A stretch of 5,313 bases of DNA from Methanosaeta sp. NSP1 (GTDB taxonomy: Archaea > Halobacteriota > Methanosarcinia > Methanotrichales > Methanotrichaceae): contig NOLC01000032.1 of NCBI GenBank assembly GCA_002256595.1, forward strand, positions 1 to 5,313, given 5' to 3'. Position numbers and translations under genes: made by a program. The stretch's first letter is position 1; each line of letters opens with the position of its first letter. Below are positions 1 to 5,058 of the stretch, one piece after another. The notes below the pieces were generated by a model. The model had not been told where the DNA came from, did no database searches, and saw nothing but the letters and a program-made list of their open reading frames with translations.

Positions 1-37
1 CAAGATTCTCCAGGGAGATTGCGGGAGGCGATGCCAT
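1..37 (-). CDS. Possible start of a minus-strand gene, cut by the window edge
   Basis: Reading leftwards from an ATG at 37-35, twelve codons are open to the edge and give MASPPAISLENL. The end of this peptide resembles the first beta strand of ABC-transporter ATPases, which often begin with a pattern like I-x-L-x-N-L before the Walker A region, but Walker A would lie outside the window. A weak AAGGT ribosome-binding-like stretch (minus strand of 46-50) sits about 8 bases before the ATG, and a TATA-like element lies at 87-95 at a suitable distance. All of this is compatible with a real gene start, but twelve codons cannot prove it. The plus strand is also open here in two frames. Confidence 0.35.
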   Translation of the reverse strand, partial: MASPPAISLENL

Positions 38-86
38 GAAAGAAGACCTTTTTCTGAGTGTATGCAGATGCCTGTTGTATTTATCC

Positions 87-95
87 TATATAAAA
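87..95 (-). promoter_or_regulatory. TATA-box-like element for the leftward gene
   Basis: The minus strand reads TTTTATATA here, very close to the archaeal TATA consensus TTTATATA. A start site about 25 bases away would fall near 65, leaving a leader of about 30 bases before the putative minus-strand ATG at 37. The element is nearly symmetrical (TATATAAAA on the plus strand), so it could instead drive a rightward transcript starting near 115-120. The direction is inferred from the neighbouring open frame only. Confidence 0.4.
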
Positions 96-137
96 TGGGG
101 TTTATAGGGATTGATTTTAATCACCAGCCTGCAAGGC

Positions 138-175
138 GTTCCTTCTGCGGGCGGCCTATTGCCTCATCAAGGAAC
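138..175. repeat. Inverted repeat, 7-bp arms
   Basis: The arms GTTCCTT (138-144) and AAGGAAC (169-175) are perfectly complementary across a 24-base spacer. The spacer holds a smaller GGC/GCC pair (153-155 with 161-163). A further GGCG (135-138) could alternatively pair with CGCC (182-185). The arms are not followed by a T-run, so this is not a simple terminator. It may be a structured RNA element, an operator-like palindrome or coincidence. Confidence 0.35.
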
Positions 176-282
176 CCTACCCGCCAGTCATTGTAGCTTT
201 ATTGGGCCGAGGGTATCATCCAACCATGATAGGAGAAATGCAATTATAAGCTGATAGAGTCATGTCCTTGGACTTGCGGGAA

Positions 283-293
283 AGCTTAATAGC
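283..293 (+). promoter_or_regulatory. Weak TATA-like element ahead of the tRNA gene
   Basis: The stretch AGCTTAATAGC lies about 26-36 bases before the first tRNA base, preceded by a purine-rich GGGAAA that could act as a BRE. This is the expected spacing for an archaeal tRNA promoter, but the match to TTTATATA is poor, so it rests mostly on position. Confidence 0.3.
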
Positions 294-318
294 CTAAAAG
301 AAAAGAAGGCTGGCTGAT

Positions 319-408
319 GGGCTCGTAGGGTAGTGGACATCCTAGCGGGCTTCGGTGGCTTATAGTCGAAGATACCCGCTGACCTGGGTTCGAGTCCCAG
401 CGAGTCCG
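319..408 (+). tRNA. tRNA-Arg (anticodon TCG) with an 18-nt intron
   Basis: The gene folds as a full cloverleaf. The acceptor stem is 319-325 with 401-407 and the discriminator is G408. T8, A14, G15/C48, G18-G19 (335-336) and A20 (337) are present. The anticodon stem is GCGGG (345-349) with CCCGC (375-379), and the T-arm is 384-400 with TTCGAGT in the loop. After removal of 356-373 the anticodon loop is CTTCGGA, with T33 at 351 and anticodon TCG at 352-354, which reads CGA codons. C35, A20 and G73 fit arginine. The spliced RNA is 72 nt and CCA is not encoded. The D-stem is weak, with G10-T25 and a T13/T22 mismatch. The acceptor stem contains a G3-U70 pair (G321, T405), normally an alanine identity element. 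T54 and T55 (389-390) are the positions modified by Pus10, encoded just downstream. A different isotype is unlikely because splicing elsewhere would break the intron structure. Confidence 0.9.
356..373 (+). other. tRNA intron with canonical bulge-helix-bulge
   Basis: The intron sits between tRNA positions 37 and 38, the usual archaeal site. A four-base-pair central helix forms between CTTC (350-353) and GAAG (368-371). It is flanked by a 3-nt bulge at the 5' site (GG|T, 354-356) and a 3-nt bulge at the 3' site (AT|A, 372-374), each cut after the second base. The outer helix is the anticodon stem. The inner helix is GGCT (357-360) with AGTC (364-367), closed by the three-base loop TAT. This is the substrate shape for the archaeal EndA splicing endonuclease. 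At 18 nt there is room for nothing beyond the splice motif. Confidence 0.88.
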
Positions 409-421
409 TTATTCTTCTTTC
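409..421 (+). terminator. T-rich terminator after the tRNA
   Basis: The sequence directly after the discriminator base is TTATTCTTCTTTC, followed by another T-rich tract (TTTTCTCT, 431-438). Archaeal RNA polymerase stops at U-rich stretches without needing a hairpin, so this is the probable 3' end of the tRNA transcript. Confidence 0.45.
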
Positions 422-662
422 CATGCTGAATTTTCTCTGTCCTTTATCTTGCTTGTTATCATCTCTGTTCAGTAAAAGCCTTCACTGCCCATATCAGATC
501 CATTTTGGAAGGCGAAGGATTTGAGGTTTTTCTTCTGCCGTGCATCCTGAGGCTTATGGGAGTTTCATACCGGTCTTGCTTCGCCTTAAGGATCATTAAG
601 TATATGATCAATTGCAAGCTCTAATAAACCTGAAGCTAGATCCCTGCAATAGAAGAGTGATT
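422..662. other. Intergenic region between the tRNA and pus10
   Basis: No gene can be defended here. One plus-strand frame is open from 430 to a TAA at 622-624, but its only ATGs are late and it has no recognisable ribosome-binding site or family. The right end carries the probable promoter and leader of the pus10 operon. Confidence 0.55.
596..606 (+). promoter_or_regulatory. Possible TATA box of the pus10 operon
   Basis: The stretch TTAAGTATATG is the best TATA-like match ahead of the operon. Start sites would be expected near 626-632, giving a short leader of about 30 bases before the chosen pus10 start at 663. The match is imperfect, so this is a positional guess supported by AT-richness. 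Confidence 0.35.
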
Positions 663-2018
663 ATGAGCGAAGATAATTCGGACAAAGCCAAGGAAAGCAT
701 CCTGTCCGCAGCCAGGAGGATCATATCCCTGGGGCCGATATGCGATAGCTGCCTGGGGCGGCAGTTTGCCATGCTGGCTACAGGATTCACCAATGCCGAG
801 AGAGGGCGCTCTCTCAAGTCCGTCCTGGCCATGCAGGCGGGCGCAGACGAGGACGGCGTCATCCTGGAAGAGCTGGCTCCGTCTTTTCTGCCGGCGCGAC
901 TCAAGCTGGGCAGAAAGGGCGAGGATGATGCCCCATGCAGCGTATGCCTGGGTGAGATGGCCCCGGCGAACCTGGATCTCTGGGCGGAAAAAGCAGCAAG
1001 AGCCCTCGCCGAATGGGAGTACAGGACACTGCTTGTGGGCACCCGGATGTCCGGATTGCTGGCGGAGAACGAGGAGCTGGTCGTAGCTGATGGGGGCTCG
1101 GTCCATGCCGAGCCCTTCAAGTCGGAGCTCAATCGCGAGGTAGGAAAGAGGCTCTCGGCCCTGACGGGAAAAGCAGTAGATTTAAAGAGCCCGGATGTGG
1201 TGGTCCATCTCAACCTGGAAACGGGGGAGGTAGAGCTACAGTTATCATCCATATTCATTCGCGGCCGCTATCGCAAGCTGGTGCGGGGCATCCCCCAGAC
1301 CCGCTGGCCCTGTCGCGAGTGCCGCGGTCGCGGCTGCGAGCGCTGCGGCGGCACGGGAAGGATGTACCCGGAGTCGGTTGATGAGCTGATCCGCCCGGCG
1401 GTTATGCAGGCTGCAAAAGCCGAGGACACCGTATTTCACGGGGCGGGCCGCGAGGACATCGACGCCAGAATGCTGGGCAGCGGTCGGCCATTCATCGTGG
1501 AGGCAGTCCGGCCCCGCATGCGGAGCATCGACCTGGCCCGCCTGGAGGAGGAGATCTGCCGTCAGGCAGAGGGCAAGGTGGAGGTCACAGGGCTTTCCTG
1601 GGCCGATTCTGCAATGGTAGAGCGGCTCAAGGAGGCCGCTTTTGAAAAGACCTACTCTGCTCTGGTACGGCTGGGCGGTGAGGTAGCAGAAGAAAAGCTT
1701 AAATCCGTCTTGAAGGAATTAGAAGGGTCGATCGATCAGCGTACGCCCACTCGCGTCTCTCACCGCAGGGCAGATAAGCTCAGGGTGAGGAGAGTCCACA
1801 GAGCTGATTTAATAGAGATGACGGGCAATACGGCCCGCATAGAGATCAGAGGCGACAGCGGCCTGTATATCAAGGAGCTTATCTCCGGAGACGGAGGCAG
1901 AACCAGCCCCAACCTCGCCGAAGCCCTTAAGGTAGACGCGATCGTCGAAGAATTGGATGTAATAGATGTAGGTGGAGAATCAGATGGCACATCATCACGG
2001 AATGCGGAAGAAGTCTAG
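663..2018 (+). CDS. pus10: tRNA pseudouridine synthase Pus10
   Basis: Pus10 converts U54 and U55 of the tRNA T-loop to pseudouridine in archaea, replacing bacterial TruB for position 55. The 451-residue protein has the family layout. An N-terminal zinc-binding pair of CxxC motifs (C27/C30 in CDSCLG, C92/C95 in CSVCLG) comes first, followed by a THUMP-like RNA-binding region (about 115-210, ending in YRKLVRGIPQTRWPC). A second cysteine cluster (C217, C220, C225, C228) follows, then the catalytic domain with FHGAGREDIDARMLGSGRPF at 258-277. The catalytic aspartate lies in the GREDID segment, probably D265 by comparison with the GRTD motif of TruA. The start is ATG 663, preceded by GAGTGAT, a partial and rather close match to the ribosome-binding sequence. 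An in-frame TTG at 612 would add 17 residues that do not look conserved. It is first in the run, and its 3' end overlaps rpl21e by 35 bases. The last ten or so residues (DGTSSRNAEEV) look like a non-conserved tail. Confidence 0.95.
   Translation: MSEDNSDKAKESILSAARRIISLGPICDSCLGRQFAMLATGFTNAERGRSLKSVLAMQAGADEDGVILEELAPSFLPARLKLGRKGEDDAPCSVCLGEMAPANLDLWAEKAARALAEWEYRTLLVGTRMSGLLAENEELVVADGGSVHAEPFKSELNREVGKRLSALTGKAVDLKSPDVVVHLNLETGEVELQLSSIFIRGRYRKLVRGIPQTRWPCRECRGRGCERCGGTGRMYPESVDELIRPAVMQAAKAEDTVFHGAGREDIDARMLGSGRPFIVEAVRPRMRSIDLARLEEEICRQAEGKVEVTGLSWADSAMVERLKEAAFEKTYSALVRLGGEVAEEKLKSVLKELEGSIDQRTPTRVSHRRADKLRVRRVHRADLIEMTGNTARIEIRGDSGLYIKELISGDGGRTSPNLAEALKVDAIVEELDVIDVGGESDGTSSRNAEEV
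1971..1977 (+). promoter_or_regulatory. Ribosome-binding site of rpl21e, inside pus10
   Basis: GGTGGAG lies six bases before the ATG at 1984 and matches the archaeal anti-Shine-Dalgarno sequence well. It decides the start: an in-frame GTG at 1972 falls within this site and cannot be the start that the site serves. Confidence 0.7.
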
Positions 2019-2274
2019 AGACAAGATGAGCAAGACGGTAAGGGCTAGGGGAATATCCCCGGTGGTCAGGGCGATCCAGGAGTTCGAGAAGGGCGCAATG
2101 GTTCATGTGATCATCGATCCCAGCATACACAAGGGCATGCCTCATCCCAGGTTCCACGGAAAGACTGGCGAGGTCGTGGGCAAGAGGGGAAGAGCCTTTG
2201 TGCTGAAGGTCACTGATGGCGATGCCACCAAGACACTGATTGCATTACCAGAACACCTAACTGCACAGAAATAG
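1984..2274 (+). CDS. rpl21e: Large-subunit ribosomal protein L21e
   Basis: L21e (eL21) is a small basic protein of the archaeal and eukaryotic large ribosomal subunit. The 96-residue product matches the usual length. It starts MAHHHGMRKKSRDK, a basic rRNA-binding tail, and carries the very conserved block IDPSIHKGMPHPRFHGKTG at 44-62, followed by VVGKRGRAFVLKV of the SH3-like barrel and a PEHL motif near the end (89-92). The start at 1984 is supported by a good ribosome-binding site and by homologue length. The gene begins inside the 3' end of pus10 in another frame, so the two are co-transcribed and probably translationally linked. Its stop TAG is followed at once by the rpoF ATG. Confidence 0.97.
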   Translation: MAHHHGMRKKSRDKMSKTVRARGISPVVRAIQEFEKGAMVHVIIDPSIHKGMPHPRFHGKTGEVVGKRGRAFVLKVTDGDATKTLIALPEHLTAQK

Positions 2275-2619
2275 ATGATTGTCAAAAGCGTCTTGCAGGA
2301 GGATCTTCTGACCCTGGCGGAGGTCAAAGACATCCTGGATCAGATTCGGGACAAGCGTTCCGATGAAGAGGAACTGGGCTACGAGCTGCGCCGAGCCATC
2401 CGTCATGCAGAGCTCTTCAGCAAGGGCACTGCAGAGGAGAGCCGGGCAGTGGTAGCTGAGCTCATTAAGCTGGAGAAGATGAACCTGGAGATTGCGGTCA
2501 AAATCGCCGATATCAAGCCTGTAAACAAGGATGAGCTAAGGGCGATTTATGCCAAAGAGAGGTTCACTTTAAGCGAAGAAGAGCTCGACAATATTCTAGA
2601 GATCGTATTCAGGGGGTAG
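2275..2619 (+). CDS. rpoF: RNA polymerase subunit F (Rpb4-like stalk subunit)
   Basis: RpoF pairs with RpoE (Rpb7-like) to form the stalk of archaeal RNA polymerase, which binds nascent RNA and helps open-complex formation. The 114-residue length is typical. The N-terminal strand and first helices (1-45) make the contact with RpoE. The C-terminal HRDC-like helical domain (about 60-114) ends with the family pattern DELRAIYAKERFTLSEEELDNIL (86-108). The ATG follows the rpl21e stop with no gap and no clear ribosome-binding site, which suggests reinitiation by ribosomes finishing rpl21e. rpl21e-rpoF-DUF655 is a recurrent order in euryarchaea, which supports the call. Confidence 0.93.
   Translation: MIVKSVLQEDLLTLAEVKDILDQIRDKRSDEEELGYELRRAIRHAELFSKGTAEESRAVVAELIKLEKMNLEIAVKIADIKPVNKDELRAIYAKERFTLSEEELDNILEIVFRG
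2611..2617 (+). promoter_or_regulatory. Ribosome-binding site of the DUF655 gene
   Basis: AGGGGGT lies eight bases before the ATG at 2626, overlapping the end of rpoF. A second purine stretch (AGAGG, 2618-2622) is closer. Either could serve the start. This contrasts with the neighbouring rpoF and rsmA starts, which have none. Confidence 0.5.
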
Positions 2620-2625
2620 AGGCAC

Positions 2626-3207
2626 ATGCCTGAGGGGAGACCGCCAAGGAGAGAAGAAGTAGCTAGGGTTCTCGATTACCTCCCCTACGGAAAGGCTCCT
2701 GACACCAGGAGCTACCAGAAGCAGCCTCTGGTCCAGGCCGTGGGCGAGGCCAATTTTGTGCTCATGGAAATGACACCCAAAGAGGGAGTTGTTCCCGCGC
2801 CAGGAACCAGGATCTATATTGGGAGCGGAAGCAGGGATATCATAGATCATGTCAACCACAGGATAGAATATCCTGAACTCTCCAACAGCGCCAAGCTGGA
2901 GCTGCCCTACCAGATTCAGAGCATTGTTCTGGATAACGAGGCCAGGTTCGTCCGCTATTTCAATGAGGCCGGGCCCATCACCACCCGCATGCATGCTCTG
3001 GAACTCTTGCCGGGGATAGGCAAGAAGCTGATGTGGGCCGTTCTAAATGAGCGGAAAAAAGGGGCATTCAAGGGTTTTGCCGATCTTATGGAGAGAGTGA
3101 AAGGGCTTCACTATCCAGAGAAGCTCATAGCCAAAAGGGTTGAAGACGAGCTGGTGGATGACCGCATCAAGTACCGCGTATTCACCACTGCTCCACGCAT
3201 GAGATAG
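2626..3207 (+). CDS. DUF655 protein, predicted nucleic-acid binding
   Basis: This 193-residue protein belongs to the archaeal DUF655 family (COG1491), which has no firmly assigned function known to me. Residues about 11-105 form a beta-rich half (VARVLDYLPYGK, then FVLMEMTPKEG and TRIYIGSG) consistent with an OB-like RNA-binding fold. Residues about 122-160 contain a helix-hairpin-helix: LELLPGIGKKLMWAVLNERK, followed by GAFKGFADLMERV. The tail is strongly basic. Both parts suggest binding to RNA or DNA without catalysis, and there is no signal peptide or membrane segment. It lies between rpoF and rsmA and abuts rsmA exactly, so a role in ribosome assembly or in coupling transcription and translation is plausible, but that is inference from position. 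Confidence 0.88.
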   Translation: MPEGRPPRREEVARVLDYLPYGKAPDTRSYQKQPLVQAVGEANFVLMEMTPKEGVVPAPGTRIYIGSGSRDIIDHVNHRIEYPELSNSAKLELPYQIQSIVLDNEARFVRYFNEAGPITTRMHALELLPGIGKKLMWAVLNERKKGAFKGFADLMERVKGLHYPEKLIAKRVEDELVDDRIKYRVFTTAPRMR

Positions 3208-3951
3208 ATGAATCTAGGACAGCATTTTCTGGTGGACGAGGCCATAGTCTCACGTATAGTGGAGTATGCCGACCTGGGTCCGAAGGATTGGGTGCTGGAG
3301 ATTGGACCGGGCCCTGGAAACCTCACTGCTGCCCTGGCGGCAAAGGCGGAGGAGGTCTATGCTGTGGAGATAGACCCTGAGCTGGCGGCCCAGCTCTCGG
3401 GGCGATTTTCCAATGTCCAGGTGATTGCTGGAGACGCCCTCAAGGTCGAGCTGCCGGCCTGCAACAAGATAGTATCCAACCTGCCCTATCAGATATCTTC
3501 CAGCCTGACCTACCGGCTGCTCTCCCGGCCTTTTGAGATGGCGGTTCTGATGTACCAGTGGGAGTTTGCCCGGCGATTGAAAGCCGCCCCGGGTAGCGAG
3601 GACTATGGGCGGCTGGCCATGACCGCGGGCTTTTTCTGCCAGGCCGAGATCCTGGAGAAGGTCTCCAAGATGGCCTTCCGGCCCGTGCCCCAGGTGGACT
3701 CGGCCATAGTCCGGCTCCTGCCCCGCAAAGATCGCCCCGCCGGCGATGCGGTGGAGCTGATAAGGCTGGCGCAGGGGCTCTTCAACAATAGGCGCAAGAA
3801 GGTGAAGAAGGGCCTGGCATCCTTGGGGGCCAGGGGGCCGGATCTGGCCGGGCTGGATCCGGACCTTTTGGAAAAGAGGCCGGAGCAGCTCTCCCCGGAT
3901 GAGGCAGCGGGCCTGGTGGGGGCCATATCGCGAAAAAGAAGCCTAAAATAA
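3208..3951 (+). CDS. rsmA: 16S rRNA adenine dimethyltransferase RsmA (KsgA/Dim1)
   Basis: RsmA uses S-adenosylmethionine to dimethylate the two adjacent adenines in the loop of helix 45 near the 3' end of 16S rRNA, a late step in small-subunit maturation. The family marks are in order: LGQHFLVD (3-10), the SAM-binding EIGPGPGNLT (31-40), acidic E54-I-D, GDAL (75-78), and the catalytic NLPY (91-94). These are followed by the C-terminal part with FRPVPQVDSAIVRL (157-170), NNRRKKVKKGL (193-203) and RPEQLS. At 247 residues it is on the short side, as archaeal members lack the bacterial N-terminal extension. Where homologues usually read MYQKEFA, this one has MYQWEFA (115-121), a minor departure. 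The ATG follows the DUF655 stop directly with no clear ribosome-binding site. In many euryarchaea a PrmC/HemK-type methyltransferase gene follows; here a transporter gene does. Confidence 0.95.
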   Translation: MNLGQHFLVDEAIVSRIVEYADLGPKDWVLEIGPGPGNLTAALAAKAEEVYAVEIDPELAAQLSGRFSNVQVIAGDALKVELPACNKIVSNLPYQISSSLTYRLLSRPFEMAVLMYQWEFARRLKAAPGSEDYGRLAMTAGFFCQAEILEKVSKMAFRPVPQVDSAIVRLLPRKDRPAGDAVELIRLAQGLFNNRRKKVKKGLASLGARGPDLAGLDPDLLEKRPEQLSPDEAAGLVGAISRKRSLK

Positions 3952-3979
3952 GTTCAAGCAGGAGAACGGCTGATCTTCT

Positions 3980-5058
3980 GTGTCCGACGCCAAGACAGGC
4001 AGGAATATCCTTTTACTGGGCCTGGTCAGCCTTCTTAACGACATCAGCAGCGAGATCATCCAGCCGGTTCTGCCGCTTTTCATAGCCTCTTTAGGAGGAG
4101 GCACTTTGGCGGTGGGCCTGGTGGGGGGATTTTCCGAGGGGCTGCCCAGCCTGATAAACTCCTGGCTGCCGCAGAAAGCTGGCTGGCCGTCTTTCTGGCG
4201 AAAAGCCTGGAAAGGTGCGGCAAAGGCCTGCGATCCGGCCCTCGCGACGCCATGATCTCCGAGTCTGTGGCGCCTGGCGGCAGGGGAAGGGGGTTCGGGC
4301 TGCACCGGGCTATGGACTCCACCGGGGCAGTGATAGGATCGCTTCTTGCCTATTCTCTATGGCAGATGGGCCTCTCCTACAGCTCCATCTTTTTGGTGGC
4401 GGGAGTCCTGGCTCTGCTGGCCTTGCTGCCCTTTGCAAAGGTGAAGGAGAGCTACAGCGCTCCTAAATGCGAATATAGCTGGCGGCTCTCCGACATCCCG
4501 CCCGACCTGGGGCGCTTTCTGGCCATAGCCTGCCTCTTTGCCCTGGGCAACTTCAGCTATATGTTCTTCATACTGCGCGCCCAGGGGATTTTCTCCGGAG
4601 CGGAGGCCACAGCTTCGGCCTTATTGCTTTATGCACTATTCAACTCGACCTACGCCCTGCTGGCCCTGCCGGCGGGGATCTGGTCCGACCGGATAGGGCG
4701 GAAAAGGATTCTGGCTCTGGGCTATGCCCTCTTCGCCTTGACCGCCCTCGGCTTCGCCCTGGTAACCAGCCCGGCCGGCCTGATCATCCTCTTTGCCCTC
4801 TACGGTCTGGTTTATGCCCTGGTGGACGGATCGGAGAGGGCCTTTGTCTCCGACCTCAGCCCGCCTGGCCTGAGGGGAAGCGCTCTGGGGCTTTATTCCG
4901 GAGCCCTGGGGCTGGCAGCCATAGCCTCCAGTCTGCTGGCCGGGGCCGTCTGGCAGTGGTGGGGGCCAGAGGCAACCTTTTTCTTGGGGGCGGGAGCTGC
5001 CGGGACGGCGGCGGTGGGGATGATGGTGTGGAGGAAAAGGAGTGGAACACAGCCATGA
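3980..5058 (+). pseudogene. MFS transporter, broken by a deletion with frameshift
   Basis: This is a major facilitator superfamily permease in two frames. The first piece starts at GTG 3980 (AGGAG 15 bases upstream) and reads LVSLLNDISSEIIQPVLPLF through GLVGGFSEGLPSLI, that is TM1 and the start of TM2, up to about 4156. It then runs out of frame to a stop at 4253-4255. The second piece is in another frame from about 4162: LLAAAESWLAVFLAKSLER, GKGLRSGPRDAMISESV, GFGLHRAMDSTGAVIGSLL, then about seven more hydrophobic segments to the stop at 5056-5058. An ATG at 4252 opens this piece but lies inside the conserved loop, so it is not a natural start. Compared with the family layout, about 30 residues are missing at the junction, including the first loop motif (G-x-x-S-D-R-x-G-R-R). 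The matching motif in the second half, GIWSDRIGRKRI, is intact. Substrate unknown. A sequencing or assembly error is possible, but the missing block argues for a real deletion. Confidence 0.82.
5039..5045 (+). promoter_or_regulatory. Ribosome-binding site of the HDAC-family gene
   Basis: GGAGTGG lies nine bases before the ATG at 5055, inside the end of the transporter gene. It would allow translation of the downstream gene even though the transporter frame is broken. Confidence 0.5.

Larger units (their letters stand above)
38..318. other. Intergenic region left of the tRNA, no firm gene
   Basis: No convincing gene is visible. It contains the AT-rich TATA-like element at 87-95, an inverted repeat at 138-175, and an open plus-strand frame from 121 to the stop at 247-249 that lacks an early start codon. 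I looked for SRP RNA, RNase P RNA and C/D-box guide RNA signatures and found none that hold up. The last 30 bases before the tRNA are A-rich and may carry its promoter. Confidence 0.6.

Noticed and set aside
224..318. Possible C/D-box guide RNA (ATGATAGG and CTGATAG/CTGATGG motifs)
   Set aside because: The boxes match poorly, spacing is wrong, and no guide match to rRNA or tRNA could be shown by eye.
1..318. SRP RNA or RNase P RNA upstream of the tRNA
   Set aside because: The conserved loops of either RNA are not visible and the available length is short.
319..408. Assignment as tRNA-Pro (CGG or TGG) or tRNA-Gln
   Set aside because: The D-arm looks similar to those isotypes, but only the TCG anticodon places T33 and the canonical bulge-helix-bulge correctly.
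612..662. TTG start for pus10 at 612, adding 17 residues
   Set aside because: It is a rare start codon without a ribosome-binding site, and the extension does not resemble the conserved N-terminus. ATG 663 leads straight into the conserved part.
608..1258. Long minus-strand open frame opposite pus10
   Set aside because: It is low-complexity and serine-rich with no recognisable family, and it lies opposite a well-conserved gene. It is a shadow frame.
1972..1983. GTG start for rpl21e at 1972
   Set aside because: It lies within the GGTGGAG site that serves the ATG at 1984, and homologues begin at the MxHxHG-like basic tail.
3603..4305. Minus-strand open frames opposite rsmA and the transporter
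   Set aside because: Their compositions are rich in Pro, Ser and Arg without motifs, as expected from the complement of GC-rich coding sequence.
4215..4466. Additional plus-strand frame overlapping the transporter
   Set aside because: It has no membrane-protein character, whereas the competing frame carries clear MFS motifs.
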